From Eubacterium sp. (GTDB lineage: Bacteria > Bacillota > Clostridia > Oscillospirales > Acutalibacteraceae): a stretch of DNA of 64,000 bases. Made by a program: the position numbers and the translations under genes. This document shows positions 37,759-46,679 of the stretch, piece by piece (position 1 is the stretch's first letter; the number at the start of each line of letters is the position of its first letter). The stretch is taken from contig JAFUEH010000036.1 in assembly GCA_017463985.1 (NCBI GenBank), positions 1-64,000 of the forward strand. Reading direction: 5' to 3'. Under the pieces are notes generated by a model. It ran no database searches. It had not been told where the DNA came from and saw only the letters and a list, made by a program, of their open reading frames with translations.

Positions 37759-39085
37759 TGCAAAAAGAATAATCAAATTGCTGCTGGACAATGGCTATCA
37801 AGCTTATGCTGTCGGCGGCTGCGTCAGGGATAACGTACTCGGTGTGCCGGTCGGTGATATCGATATTACCACATCCGCCCGACCGGAGGAAACGGAAGCC
37901 CTGCTGCGCGCTAACGGTATCAAGTATTTCGAGACCGGCCTGAAGCATGGCACGATCACTGCTGTTGTCAACCGCGAAGGATACGAGATCACAACCTTTC
38001 GCAGCGACGGCGATTATTTGGATAACCGCCATCCGGAGGAAGTCATTTTCGTAGATGATCTGCGCGTAGATTTGTCACGCCGCGATTTTACGATGAACGC
38101 ACTGGCCTACAATGACGATGAGGGCTTTATTGATGCCTTTGGCGGACTGGAGGATATCCAAAACCGCTTAATTCGTGCCGTCGGTGATCCGGAACGCCGC
38201 TTTCATGAAGACGCGCTGCGCATTATGCGTGCGCTTCGTTTTGCTTCCGTGCTGGGCTTCAGCGTGGAGGAACGCACCAAAAAAGCGCTCTTTACCTGTA
38301 AAGAGCTGCTGTTGAATATAGCGGGAGAAAGAATTTTTACAGAGCTGAAAAAACTGCTGTGCGGCAATTATGCGGAGCAGGTCTTGATGGAATACCGAGA
38401 GATTTTGGCGGTGGTGATTCCTGAGCTGAAACCCTGCTTTGACTTTCCGCAAAACAGCCGTTGGCATATCTATGATGTTTATACACATATTGTTAAAACG
38501 GTCGTTGCTGCTCCTAAAAAGGATTATCTTCGATTTGCCGCGCTGCTGCACGATGTGGCGAAGCCGCAGTGTAAAACGACGGACAGTAAGGGCGATCACT
38601 TCTTTTACCATCCGCATGAAAGTGCGCTGATTGCCGGAAAAGCTCTATCGCGTTTTCATGTCAGCAATGAATTCCGGTACCGTGTCGTTACGCTGATCGA
38701 TATCCACGATATGCATATTACCCACCGACCGTCGAATATCAAAAAATGGCTGCGTATTCTCGGTGAGGATCTGATTTATGATTTTGTGGACCTGAGGATT
38801 GCTGATCTGTCTACACATAATCCTGATTTGGTCGGAGAGGAGATTCAGAAACTGCAGCTGGTGAAAACACTGATCACCAAAATCATCAATAGCGGCGAGC
38901 CGTATCGGATTTCAGATATGCCGATCAACGGTAAAGATCTGATTGAAATCGGCTTCACCGGCAGAGAAATTCAGGAGGAACTGGAAAAGCTGATAAAAAT
39001 CGTATCCGGCAATCCGGAATGTAATAAAAAAGAAAAACTGCTGTTGCAGGCGAGGCGAGACTATGAAGCAAAAACTGAACAGTGA
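37742..39085 (+). CDS. cca: CCA tRNA nucleotidyltransferase
   Basis: 447-residue class II enzyme that builds or repairs the 3' CCA end of tRNAs. It shows GGCVRD (25-30), the metal motif GDIDIT (D39, D41), RRDFTMNALAYN and the template motif with EDALRIMRALRFA. An HD-like domain (LLHDVAKP) follows at about 277-284, as in CCA-adding enzymes with phosphatase-type domains. The start is ATG 37742, inside the previous gene; TTG 37736 is an alternative. The end overlaps the GNAT gene by 23 bases. The nearby tRNA-Leu gene encodes its own CCA, so this enzyme would repair it. Confidence 0.93.
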   Translation: MTLTSDAKRIIKLLLDNGYQAYAVGGCVRDNVLGVPVGDIDITTSARPEETEALLRANGIKYFETGLKHGTITAVVNREGYEITTFRSDGDYLDNRHPEEVIFVDDLRVDLSRRDFTMNALAYNDDEGFIDAFGGLEDIQNRLIRAVGDPERRFHEDALRIMRALRFASVLGFSVEERTKKALFTCKELLLNIAGERIFTELKKLLCGNYAEQVLMEYREILAVVIPELKPCFDFPQNSRWHIYDVYTHIVKTVVAAPKKDYLRFAALLHDVAKPQCKTTDSKGDHFFYHPHESALIAGKALSRFHVSNEFRYRVVTLIDIHDMHITHRPSNIKKWLRILGEDLIYDFVDLRIADLSTHNPDLVGEEIQKLQLVKTLITKIINSGEPYRISDMPINGKDLIEIGFTGREIQEELEKLIKIVSGNPECNKKEKLLLQARRDYEAKTEQ

Positions 39086-39437
39086 GATAAAAACAGAAAG
39101 GCTCTTACTGCATCAGTGCCTTTCAAAGAATAGGGAAGAGGTGCCGTATAATATTTTTTGCGGCGATGATTTCGTCGGACGCATGGTGCTTTGTATCGAT
39201 CCGGTAGAGGGCGTCATCGAGCCGGATATCTTTATCGAAAAACCGTTTCGACGTCACGGCTTTGCCTTGGAGGCCGCCGATGCGATGATCAATGAAATTA
39301 TCGGTGTTTATCCAAGCTACGAGCTGGTGGCTGCTGTGCCGATTGCCGATAAAGCTGCAAATTGCCTGTGCTGCCGCCTCGATTTTTCCTTCGACGGCGT
39401 CGCCGCCGACGGATACTACAACGTCTACTATATGTAA
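39063..39437 (+). CDS. Small GNAT-like acetyltransferase
   Basis: 124 residues, shorter than a typical GNAT (150-170). The core fold is visible: VGRMVLCIDPVEGVIEPDIFIEKPFRRHGFALEA gives the beta4-beta5 bulge and an acetyl-CoA loop of the R-x-x-G-x-A type (RRHGFA). The N-terminal segment KTERLLLHQC resembles the start of RimJ-type proteins. It overlaps the end of cca, so it is coupled. The substrate is unknown. It may be a shortened family member rather than a broken gene. Confidence 0.65.
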   Translation: MKQKLNSEIKTERLLLHQCLSKNREEVPYNIFCGDDFVGRMVLCIDPVEGVIEPDIFIEKPFRRHGFALEAADAMINEIIGVYPSYELVAAVPIADKAANCLCCRLDFSFDGVAADGYYNVYYM

Positions 39438-39505
39438 TCACACATAAGAATCTGTCATCCGCATACTGTAATCGCTGATTAATTCTAAAAATGTTGAAAA
39501 AAGTG

Positions 39506-39534
39506 TTGACATTCTTTTCTTCATTTGCTATAAT
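39506..39534 (+). promoter_or_regulatory. Consensus promoter of tRNA-Leu
   Basis: Perfect TTGACA (39506-39511) and TATAAT (39529-39534) separated by 17 bp, directly upstream of the tRNA, with start of transcription expected near 39541. Confidence 0.85.
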
Positions 39535-39547
39535 TCCTTTTGTTGAC

Positions 39548-39632
39548 GCGAGAGTGGCGGAATCGGCAGACGCGCACGTTTGAGGGGCGTGTGGGGTGAC
39601 TCGTACGGGTTCAAGTCCCGTCTCTCGCACCA
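39548..39632 (+). tRNA. tRNA-Leu(GAG)
   Basis: 85 nt including the encoded CCA. The acceptor stem GCGAGAG (39548-39554) pairs with CTCTCGC (39622-39628). The anticodon arm is CACGT-TTGAGGG-GCGTG, with GAG at 39582-39584. A long variable arm (about 39590-39610), typical of class II tRNAs, and GTTCAAGTC in the T-arm are present. Own consensus promoter and downstream terminator. Confidence 0.95.
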
Positions 39633-39676
39633 AAAAGACTTGTTTTAGCATTTGCTAAGCAAGTCTTTTTATTTTC
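39633..39676 (+). terminator. Terminator of tRNA-Leu
   Basis: AAAAAGACTTG (39633-39643) pairs with CAAGTCTTTTT (39660-39670), with an inner TTAGCA/TGCTAA stem, then ATTTT. Confidence 0.85.
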
Positions 39677-39768
39677 TCATAAATGGCTTGATTGCTATAT
39701 CTTCAAACTTATTCATGCTAAAATCCAATAAATCTGCCTTTTTAAACTGTCGCTGCTTAAAGTATATG

Positions 39769-39797
39769 TTGAAAATCACCCTTGCCTGTGCTATTAT
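39769..39797 (+). promoter_or_regulatory. Sigma-A promoter of the MBOAT/DHHW pair
   Basis: TTGAAA (39769-39774) and TATTAT (39792-39797) at 17 bp spacing; the MBOAT ATG is about 37 bases on. Confidence 0.65.
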
Positions 39798-39833
39798 TAA
39801 TTTATATTATTGAATGTTGATAAGGGTATTGTT

Positions 39834-41252
39834 ATGCTATTTTCATCTTCTGTTTTTATATACTTCTTTTTACCGATTGTTCTTTTTGTTTATTATGTAT
39901 TCTTGAAAAAGAGCAGGCCGCTTCAAAATATTTTTCTGTTTCTTGCCAGCTTATTTTTCTATGCTTGGGGTGAACCAAAGTTCGTTTTGGTGATGCTTTT
40001 ATCCATATTGATGAACTGGATATTGGGTATTCTTGTGAACAAATACAAAACGGTCAGTCAAACCAAATCAAAATTTATACTGGGCTTGACGGTTGCTTCC
40101 AATTTATCTATCCTGTTTATTTTTAAATACCTGAATTTTACGGTCAATAACGTTAACAGTCTTTTTCATACAGGAATTGAGATACAGCAGATTGCCTTGC
40201 CAATCGGTATTTCGTTTTTCACCTTTCAGGCAATGTCCTATGTGATCGATGTGTACAGAGGCAAAGGTGAGGTACAGAAAAATATCATCAATGTCGGACT
40301 GTATATTTCCTTTTTTCCACAGCTGATCGCGGGACCTATTGTAAGATATGAAACGGTTGCCGAGGAAATCAAAAACAGAAAAGAGACAAAAGAGGATTTC
40401 TTTAACGGCTTTGAGCGGTTCATTGTAGGCTTTGCCAAAAAGGTATTGCTTGCAAATTCCTTTGCGATTATTGCCGACAGAAGCTTTGACGGGTTAAGCG
40501 GCGGTGCTTCCTTATCCGTCTTAGGGGCGTGGTTAGGCGCCTTATGCTATGCGTTTCAAATTTATTATGATTTCAGCGGCTATAGCGATATGGCGATCGG
40601 ACTTGGAAAAATGTTCGGTTTTCATTTCCTTGAAAACTTCAATTATCCCTATATTTCTACCTCTATTACAGAGTTCTGGAGGCGTTGGCATATTTCACTC
40701 GGAACTTGGTTTAGGGATTATGTCTATTTTCCGCTCGGAGGAAGCAGGGTCAAAAAGGGAAGGCTGATTTTTAACCTTTTTGTTGTTTGGCTTTTGACTG
40801 GTGTTTGGCACGGTGCCAACTGGACCTTCATTGCATGGGGATTAATGTATTTTATCCTTTTGGTAATCGAAAAATTCACCGGTTTTTACAAAACAAAAAG
40901 AAAAGCAGCAAAGCCCTTTCTTTGGTTATACACTGCATTCTTTGTTTTGTTAGGCTGGGTGTTGTTCCGCAGTAATTCTATCGGCGAAGCAATCCAGTAT
41001 ATCAAAATCATGTTTGGCTTTGACGGCGAGCTTTGGAATGACGTTGCTTTAGTGAATATTCGACAGATTGCGATTTGTTTCATTTTTGGGATCCTCTTCA
41101 GCTTCCCAACGGTAAAACGGTTCAAGCAAAAAATAAAACCCACTGTCGTGACAGAAGTGATATATGTGTTGATAATGACCGCCTTGTTTATTCTTTCTGT
41201 TGCCAGTATTATCAGCAGTGCGTACAATCCGTTTATTTATTTTAATTTTTAA
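39834..41252 (+). CDS. MBOAT-family O-acyltransferase (AlgI/DltB type)
   Basis: 472-residue polytopic membrane acyltransferase of the AlgI/PatA branch. It carries the signature WRRWHISLGTWFRDYVYFPLGGS and the membrane-embedded catalytic His H326 in TGVWHGANW. These proteins move acetyl groups from the cytoplasm across the membrane to a second protein that acetylates a polymer. The start ATG 39834 has AAGGG upstream; TTG 39810 is less likely. The neighbouring DHHW gene, seven bases away, is the expected extracellular partner, so this is a two-component O-acetylation system for a cell-surface polysaccharide or teichoic acid. Confidence 0.93.
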   Translation: MLFSSSVFIYFFLPIVLFVYYVFLKKSRPLQNIFLFLASLFFYAWGEPKFVLVMLLSILMNWILGILVNKYKTVSQTKSKFILGLTVASNLSILFIFKYLNFTVNNVNSLFHTGIEIQQIALPIGISFFTFQAMSYVIDVYRGKGEVQKNIINVGLYISFFPQLIAGPIVRYETVAEEIKNRKETKEDFFNGFERFIVGFAKKVLLANSFAIIADRSFDGLSGGASLSVLGAWLGALCYAFQIYYDFSGYSDMAIGLGKMFGFHFLENFNYPYISTSITEFWRRWHISLGTWFRDYVYFPLGGSRVKKGRLIFNLFVVWLLTGVWHGANWTFIAWGLMYFILLVIEKFTGFYKTKRKAAKPFLWLYTAFFVLLGWVLFRSNSIGEAIQYIKIMFGFDGELWNDVALVNIRQIAICFIFGILFSFPTVKRFKQKIKPTVVTEVIYVLIMTALFILSVASIISSAYNPFIYFNF

Positions 41253-41259
41253 TTGGAAT

Positions 41260-42453
41260 ATGAAAAAGTATATCAAATCTTATCTTTTATTTATCATCAT
41301 TGCTGTTTTTGTCATAACAGGAATGTTTTCCGCCGACTTTGTTCGCCTGATTGCTGGCTCTCCCGTCAAAATTTTGAGGGGAGAAAGCACTGTTTCGGAA
41401 CAAATTCAAACGGTGAACGGACAACTGGGGGGACATCTTACCTACCGTAATAATTTGATTGACCTGTACTCTCTTGTGTTAAGGCTTAACGATACAAAAA
41501 TCGTCGAAAAGAGTGATACTGTCGTTGCGCTTTCCGATACGGATATGCTGTGTACAGAGGTCGATGAAATTGAGGAGGATTATATTGACAGTATTTCGCA
41601 GGATATCCTCCGGCTGCAGGAAACAGCCCTTGATAACGACGCTGAATTTCTATATGTTTATGCTCCGGATAAGGAGTATTGGTCTATTTTGCCGGAAGAG
41701 GTGAATAACTATTCGGTTCAGAATCACGACGCATTGATGCGCTCCTGTAATCAGCTCGGTATTCAAACATTCGATTTGGCGCAGGAGATGACAAAAGAGA
41801 CAGCCACACCTGAGGAGTGGTATTATGTTACCGACCATCATTGGAAGGCAGAAACAGGCTTTTGGGCGCACGGACAATTGTGTGAAAGGCTGAACGAGCA
41901 ATACGGCTTTTCCTACGATAAGTCATTGACCGATATCAATCAATATGAAAACCGCCTGTACGAGGATTGGTTCCTTGGCTCCTCAGGAAAGAAGGTCGGA
42001 AGATTTTTTACGCCGCGCGGCGTCGATGATCTTGATTTAATTGTTCCGAAGTTCTCGACGGATCTCTTCGTCAGTATCCCTCCAAAAAATGAAACAAGAA
42101 AAGGGACCTTCGAGGAAACAATGCTGGAATTCTCTCAAATTGAAAAGAAAGGCTATTATTCCTATAATCCGTATGATGTTTACGGATTCAATGTCAGAGA
42201 AAAAATCATTTACAATGACCAGGCCGTGAATGACGATACGATCCTTATGATATGTGATTCTTATGCACTCAGCGTTTATCCCTTCCTGGCGCTCAATACA
42301 AAGGAACTTCATATTGTGGATGTAAGGGACTATGAGTGGTATGAAGGCGAAAAAATTAATCTCCAGGAATATATCCCGCAGATACATCCTGATTATGTCA
42401 TTTTATTTTACAAAGGTGTAAGATCTATGGATGGAAGCTACAACTTCTTTTGA
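41260..42453 (+). CDS. DHHW-type AlgX/AlgJ-like protein, MBOAT partner
   Basis: 397 residues with an N-terminal TM/signal anchor (about 8-27) and an extracytoplasmic SGNH-like domain. The diagnostic motif TDHHWKAETGFWA places D192-H193-H194-W195, as in DHHW and AlgX/AlgJ proteins that transfer the acyl group exported by MBOAT proteins. A candidate Ser lies in MICDSYALSV near 340, in the usual order for this family. It follows the MBOAT gene with a 7-base gap, and a strong terminator follows it. The exact polymer is unknown; the EPS cluster 11 kb away could supply it but this is speculation. Confidence 0.88.
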   Translation: MKKYIKSYLLFIIIAVFVITGMFSADFVRLIAGSPVKILRGESTVSEQIQTVNGQLGGHLTYRNNLIDLYSLVLRLNDTKIVEKSDTVVALSDTDMLCTEVDEIEEDYIDSISQDILRLQETALDNDAEFLYVYAPDKEYWSILPEEVNNYSVQNHDALMRSCNQLGIQTFDLAQEMTKETATPEEWYYVTDHHWKAETGFWAHGQLCERLNEQYGFSYDKSLTDINQYENRLYEDWFLGSSGKKVGRFFTPRGVDDLDLIVPKFSTDLFVSIPPKNETRKGTFEETMLEFSQIEKKGYYSYNPYDVYGFNVREKIIYNDQAVNDDTILMICDSYALSVYPFLALNTKELHIVDVRDYEWYEGEKINLQEYIPQIHPDYVILFYKGVRSMDGSYNFF

Positions 42454-42464
42454 CGGATATGGCC

Positions 42465-42509
42465 AGCCGGTTTCAGAAATTTCGGATGTTCTGAAACCGG
42501 CTTTTTTTG
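42465..42509 (+). terminator. Terminator after the MBOAT/DHHW pair
   Basis: AGCCGGTTTCAG (42465-42476) pairs with CTGAAACCGGCT (42491-42502), followed by TTTTTTT. Confidence 0.9.
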
Positions 42510-42685
42510 CTTTTGTGGCACTTTTTCCTGCATAGAAAGAGCAATTCAGTAGTGTGTTTTTTTAGATGGCTATGTTTTTCTCAATTTTTCCGACACTTGT
42601 GATAAATAAAGTTAAGATGGTCATTGCCTGTCCATCAGAGAAAATATAATAGACTATATAAATGCAAAGAAAGGAGGACAGGTAA

Positions 42686-42874
42686 ATGTACAGGCTTTTA
42701 CCAAGATTTGTGTTATTTTTTGTAATTGCGGCTGTAATGTTTTTTATTTTGTATGCAATTGCAGAATTAGGAATTTTTGAAGTGATCGGTATCATATCCA
42801 TCGTGCTGGCCGTTATTGCGTTTCTGGCATGGATCTTTATCAAGATATTTGCACTGGATAAACCTAACAATTAA
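42686..42874 (+). CDS. Small two-TM membrane protein
   Basis: 62 residues with two predicted TMs (about 6-28 and 33-55) and a short polar tail KIFALDKPNN. AAAGGAGG lies nine bases before the ATG, so translation is well supported despite the size. No family was recognised; a regulatory or stress membrane microprotein is possible. The gene for a Cys-rich small protein follows 38 bases later on the same strand. Confidence 0.6.
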   Translation: MYRLLPRFVLFFVIAAVMFFILYAIAELGIFEVIGIISIVLAVIAFLAWIFIKIFALDKPNN

Positions 42875-42912
42875 TTAACTTAGTAATTTAACGCTGGTAG
42901 AGGAGTGATGAT

Positions 42913-43086
42913 ATGTCTATTTTTGGCAGTGATAAATGGGTTGAATATACCTGTACGCATTGCGGTGCAAAATCGCAACGGCACGAAGGAACCGGGCGTC
43001 CGTCTCCGGGTACTTGCTTTGGGCGAGGCCGCACAAAGGACGGGAGAGCTAAACCTCACGTTTGGGTGATAAGCAGAAGGTATTGA
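42913..43086 (+). CDS. Small CxxC protein of unknown function
   Basis: 57 residues, beginning MSIFGSDKWVEYTCTHCGAK. A CTHC motif (C14, C17) near the N-terminus, a further Cys (C35) and a basic tail (KPHVWVISRRY) suggest a small zinc or nucleic-acid binding protein; the fourth metal ligand could be a His. A GGAG ribosome site is eight bases before the ATG, which supports a real gene. It ends just before the terminator of the convergent pot operon. The family is not recognised. Confidence 0.55.
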   Translation: MSIFGSDKWVEYTCTHCGAKSQRHEGTGRPSPGTCFGRGRTKDGRAKPHVWVISRRY

Positions 43087-43132
43087 AAAAATCAACCTGA
43101 CTTGCTCTCAGTGAGGGCAAGTCAGGTTGATT
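43086..43132 (-). terminator. Terminator of the pot operon, overlapping the gph-like gene end
   Basis: AATCAACCTGACTTGC (43090-43105) and GCAAGTCAGGTTGATT (43117-43132) form a 16-bp perfect stem that extends four more pairs (one G-U) to a three-base loop. On the minus strand it is followed by a run of six Ts. The last codons and the stop of the gph-like gene (stop at 43108-43110) lie inside the hairpin. Confidence 0.8.
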
Positions 43133-43785
43133 GCTGTAGTGGAGATGTACTTTGTCTCGTCAATGATTTTGTCGGCACCGACGGAAAGCAGGTTGTCCTT
43201 GCTGCGATAGCCCCAGGTGACGCCAACGGCGGTGATGCCGGCATTTTTGGCGGTTATCATATCCACATCGCTGTCACCGTAATAAATGGCGTCAGCCGGG
43301 TCACAGTCCATTTCTGCTAATGCACGAAGCACCGCGGTCGGATTGGGCTTAGGCGGCAGCTCCTCCTGCTGGCCAACGATGCTGTCAAAGAAGTCTTTGC
43401 CGAACAGCGTATCAAGGAGCGCTACTGCTGCCTCATGCGCTTTGTTTGTTACGACTGCCAGCTTGATACCGTACTGCTTCATGCGCTCCAGCTGCTCTCT
43501 CACGCCGGGGTAGATAGCGGTGTGCGTCATCATCGTTGCAGCGTAATACTGTTTGAATTCCTTGAGGACGGATTCCAACGCATCAGGCGAAAGCGTGTGC
43601 TCATAAGCGCGGTCGATCAAAACGCGCATTCCGTTGCCGACGAACCGCTTGTAATCCTCTTCGTTCCATTTCAAAGGATAGCCGTGCAGTTTCAGTACGT
43701 AATTGCAGGCGTTACCTAAATCCGTAATCGTGTTAACTAAAGTGCCGTCTAAATCAAAGACGGCACATTTTATGTTAGTGTTCAT
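43108..43785 (-). CDS. HAD hydrolase, phosphoglycolate-phosphatase-like
   Basis: 225-residue HAD subfamily IA protein. Motif I is FDLDGTL (D11, D13), motif II is AVVTNK, the lysine lies in KPNPTAV and motif IV is YYGDSDVDM. The cap domain (about 20-90) contains NGMRVLIDRA, as in Gph-type enzymes. It may detoxify 2-phosphoglycolate or another phosphate ester. It overlaps the potD end by 11 bases and is the last gene in the pot operon; nothing links it functionally to polyamines. The terminator stem overlaps its C-terminal codons. Confidence 0.88.
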   Translation of the reverse strand: MNTNIKCAVFDLDGTLVNTITDLGNACNYVLKLHGYPLKWNEEDYKRFVGNGMRVLIDRAYEHTLSPDALESVLKEFKQYYAATMMTHTAIYPGVREQLERMKQYGIKLAVVTNKAHEAAVALLDTLFGKDFFDSIVGQQEELPPKPNPTAVLRALAEMDCDPADAIYYGDSDVDMITAKNAGITAVGVTWGYRSKDNLLSVGADKIIDETKYISTTAINLTCPH

Positions 43786-45046
43786 ATAAATCGCTGATGT
43801 CCTGTTCTTTGCTTTTTTGCTTCCTTCTGATAAAGCTGATGAGCAAGATGGCTACGACAGCCGCTGCAATGATAACCGAAACGGTGTAGATCCTTTGCTC
43901 GTTTGCTTGATTATCAGCGCTTAGCTGTCCGCTTTTTACCTTGCTCCAAAGGCTGTTTTGCAGCTCTAAGATGTTTTGCGGGAGATTGTGAAACTCATAG
44001 TAATCCGGTTCCTCCGTGGGATAAACCGCTTTCTCGCCGTACAGTGAGGATTCTTCGTCGAATTCTATCTCCTTGTTAGCAGAGGCGTAGTATATATATT
44101 CTGCGTTATCAAAAGCGACCTCCGGCTCCATCATGAAGTTGATGAATGCTTCTGCGCCCGCCTTGTTCTGAGCGCACGTCGGTACGCAAAAGGCGTCATA
44201 GAATTTGTTAACGCCTTCCTTTGGAAAGCAGTAATCAAGGTTGTCGACGTTTTCTGTCATCAAAAGATAGTCGCCGGAATAGTAAGTCGCGAAGGCGTAT
44301 TCGCCGGATTCCATCAGATTGAATACCTCATCCATCACATAGACAGGATCGGTAGCGTCCTTTTGCTGCGCCAGTAGCTCTGCAGCGTCAACCCAATCCT
44401 GCTCGTCTGTTGTATTAACATCCTGGCCGAGGAGGGATTGGGCGATCGCAAAGGCGTCTCGTGAGTTGTTAAACATCAGTACCTTGCCTCGGTACTGCTC
44501 ATCCCACAGCACTTCCCAGGAGTCAGGTTCTTCATCTACCAGATCTGTATTATAAATCAACGCGGCATAGCTGATGTTGAAGCCAACCGTGTATTTTTGG
44601 TCAGGATCGTAAAAGAGATTCCTGAAATCATCACGGATATATTCCTCAAAATTAGGGATGTTACTGTAATCCAGCTCTTGCAGCAAGCCTTCGTCGATCA
44701 AGCGCTCAATCATGTAGTCTGACGGCACGATCACATCATAAGATACACCGCCGCCTGTCAGCTTGGCATACATATTTTCGTTGTTTTCAAAGTTCGTGTA
44801 GTTTACCTTGATACCGGAAAGGCGTTCAAATTCCGCAACAGCGTCCATTAAGCCGTCTGAGCCGTCGGCAATGTATTCGCCCCAGTTATACACATTGATC
44901 GAGGTGCCTTGCAGGCCCAGACCTTCATAGTAAGCGATTTGCTCATCGCTGAAATAGGGATCCTCGTCAGCGAAAACGGCCGTTGCCGGTAAGAACAGAC
45001 CGATGACCGTAAGCAGTGACAGCAACAGAGAAGTCATTTTTTTCAT
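43775..45046 (-). CDS. potD: Spermidine/putrescine ABC transporter, substrate-binding protein
   Basis: 423-residue polyamine-binding protein. A signal peptide (about 1-26, ending AVFA) precedes a PotD-type two-lobe domain (NVYNWGEYI, YTNFENNENMYAKLT, VGFNISYAALIYNT). Unlike lipoprotein PotDs it has no lipobox; instead a C-terminal TM (about 383-405) and basic tail anchor it. The start overlaps the potC stop (ATGA). It supplies the PotABC importer with spermidine or putrescine from outside. Confidence 0.93.
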   Translation of the reverse strand: MKKMTSLLLSLLTVIGLFLPATAVFADEDPYFSDEQIAYYEGLGLQGTSINVYNWGEYIADGSDGLMDAVAEFERLSGIKVNYTNFENNENMYAKLTGGGVSYDVIVPSDYMIERLIDEGLLQELDYSNIPNFEEYIRDDFRNLFYDPDQKYTVGFNISYAALIYNTDLVDEEPDSWEVLWDEQYRGKVLMFNNSRDAFAIAQSLLGQDVNTTDEQDWVDAAELLAQQKDATDPVYVMDEVFNLMESGEYAFATYYSGDYLLMTENVDNLDYCFPKEGVNKFYDAFCVPTCAQNKAGAEAFINFMMEPEVAFDNAEYIYYASANKEIEFDEESSLYGEKAVYPTEEPDYYEFHNLPQNILELQNSLWSKVKSGQLSADNQANEQRIYTVSVIIAAAVVAILLISFIRRKQKSKEQDISDLYEH

Positions 45047-45858
45047 AGCTTTTTCTCCTCTCTTTTTTCTGCTCTGCTCTGGGCAATGTTCATCAGAATG
45101 AGCAGCACCAGAATCACGGCAAACATCAGGGTGGACAGCGCAAACATATCGGGCTTCACGCGCTTTTTTGTCAGTGAGAAGATATAGATCGGCAGCGTCT
45201 GAAATGACGGTCCGTTTGTGAAATATGAGATAATGAAGTCGTCCAGTGACAGCGTAAAGCTCATGACGGCACCGGTGATGATACCGCTCATGATTTCCGG
45301 CATAACAACCTTAAAAAAGGCTTTAAACGGCTTACAGCCGAGATCCAGTGCTGCCTCGTAGATGTTCATATCAAATTGCCGCAGCTTTGGTATCACGTTC
45401 AAAATGACGTAAGGTAGGCAGAAGGTGACGTGCGCAATCAACAGCGTGCTGAAGCCGAGCACCTCGCTTTTGTGTACCAGTGTGCCGGCGAATACAAACA
45501 GCAGCATCATCGAGATACCGGTAACGATTTCCGGATTCATCAGCGGAATATTGGTAACCGTCATCATCGTGCGCTTGTACAGCTTGTTTTGCGTGCGGAA
45601 CAGACCGATAGCTGCTAATACGCCCAGCGCGGTCGATACAGCTGTGGTAGCGACGGCAAGGATCACCGTGTTCTTAAGAGCCGACATCGCGTCGCCGTCA
45701 TGGAACATACGGATCCACCAGTAGCTGGTTACGCCGTCAAGATGATAGGTGCTTGAAGAAGCGTTAAAAGAGAACGCCATCATGACGATGATCGGTGCAT
45801 ATAGAAAGAAAAATATCAGCGCCATGTATAGCTTGGAAAGGGAAGAGGTCTTTTTCAT
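45043..45858 (-). CDS. potC: Spermidine/putrescine ABC transporter permease PotC
   Basis: 271-residue permease with six predicted TMs and the EAA loop YEAALDLGCKPFKAFFKVVMPEI, which contacts PotA. It begins with [16 protein letters not shown]. Four-base overlaps with potB upstream and potD downstream show a tight operon. Confidence 0.94.
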   Translation of the reverse strand: MKKTSSLSKLYMALIFFFLYAPIIVMMAFSFNASSSTYHLDGVTSYWWIRMFHDGDAMSALKNTVILAVATTAVSTALGVLAAIGLFRTQNKLYKRTMMTVTNIPLMNPEIVTGISMMLLFVFAGTLVHKSEVLGFSTLLIAHVTFCLPYVILNVIPKLRQFDMNIYEAALDLGCKPFKAFFKVVMPEIMSGIITGAVMSFTLSLDDFIISYFTNGPSFQTLPIYIFSLTKKRVKPDMFALSTLMFAVILVLLILMNIAQSRAEKREEKKL

Positions 45859-46679
45859 ATTACCATACCTCCTTCGCCGTCCTTGCCAGTGTCAAAATGG
45901 TTCATCACTCCGAGGCAGATAAAGATCAGGATCATCAGTACAAAGCTGAGTGCTGCACCGAGGTTATAATTGTTCGCACTTTGGAATTGAGATTCGATTA
46001 CATCGCCAATCAAAACAATTTGTCCGCCGCCGAGCTTTTGGGTAATATAGAAGGTCGACACGCACGGAACAAATACCATGGTAATGCCGCTCAGCAGACC
46101 GGGCAGGGAAAGCGGCAGGACAACGCGCCGGAAGGTGTGGAGCCTGTTGGAACCGAGATCCTGCGCTGCTTCCAGTAAGGAATTATCAATTTTAGAGAGT
46201 ACCGAATAAATCGGCAAAATCATATACGGTAAAAAATTGTATACCATACCGAGGATGACAGCACCGGAGGTGTTGATCAGATGAACGTTATGGAGATGCA
46301 GCGCTGTCAGCAGGCTGTTGATCACACCGGTGTCACCGAGAATGGTCATCAGGGAATAGGTACGGATTAAAAAGTTCATCCACATCGGCAGCATTACCAG
46401 CAGCACGATCGTTCGCTGTGTTCTGGCAGTGTGCTTAGAGAGAAAATAGGCAAACGGATATCCCAGCAGGATGCAGATAACCGTTGCTGCCAGGCCGTAA
46501 TGAATAGACAGTAATATGGTCGAAAAATAGTCAGTGATCTGCGAAAAGCTGCTCAGTGAAAAGGCACCGGTCTTGTCCGTCAGGGCGTAGTAAGCCACCA
46601 TGACCAGCGGCGCTACCGTAAACAGTACCGACCAGAGCAGATAAGGCTTGTCCAGCAGCCGCGTGGTGCGCTTACTCAT
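45855..46679 (-). CDS. potB: Spermidine/putrescine ABC transporter permease PotB
   Basis: 274-residue permease with six TMs and an EAA loop [23 protein letters not shown]. The start [11 protein letters not shown] is chosen over a longer frame because it overlaps the potA stop by eight bases and a GGAGGAGGG and AAAAGG purine tract precedes it within potA. It forms the membrane channel with PotC. Confidence 0.92.
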   Translation of the reverse strand: MSKRTTRLLDKPYLLWSVLFTVAPLVMVAYYALTDKTGAFSLSSFSQITDYFSTILLSIHYGLAATVICILLGYPFAYFLSKHTARTQRTIVLLVMLPMWMNFLIRTYSLMTILGDTGVINSLLTALHLHNVHLINTSGAVILGMVYNFLPYMILPIYSVLSKIDNSLLEAAQDLGSNRLHTFRRVVLPLSLPGLLSGITMVFVPCVSTFYITQKLGGGQIVLIGDVIESQFQSANNYNLGAALSFVLMILIFICLGVMNHFDTGKDGEGGMVI

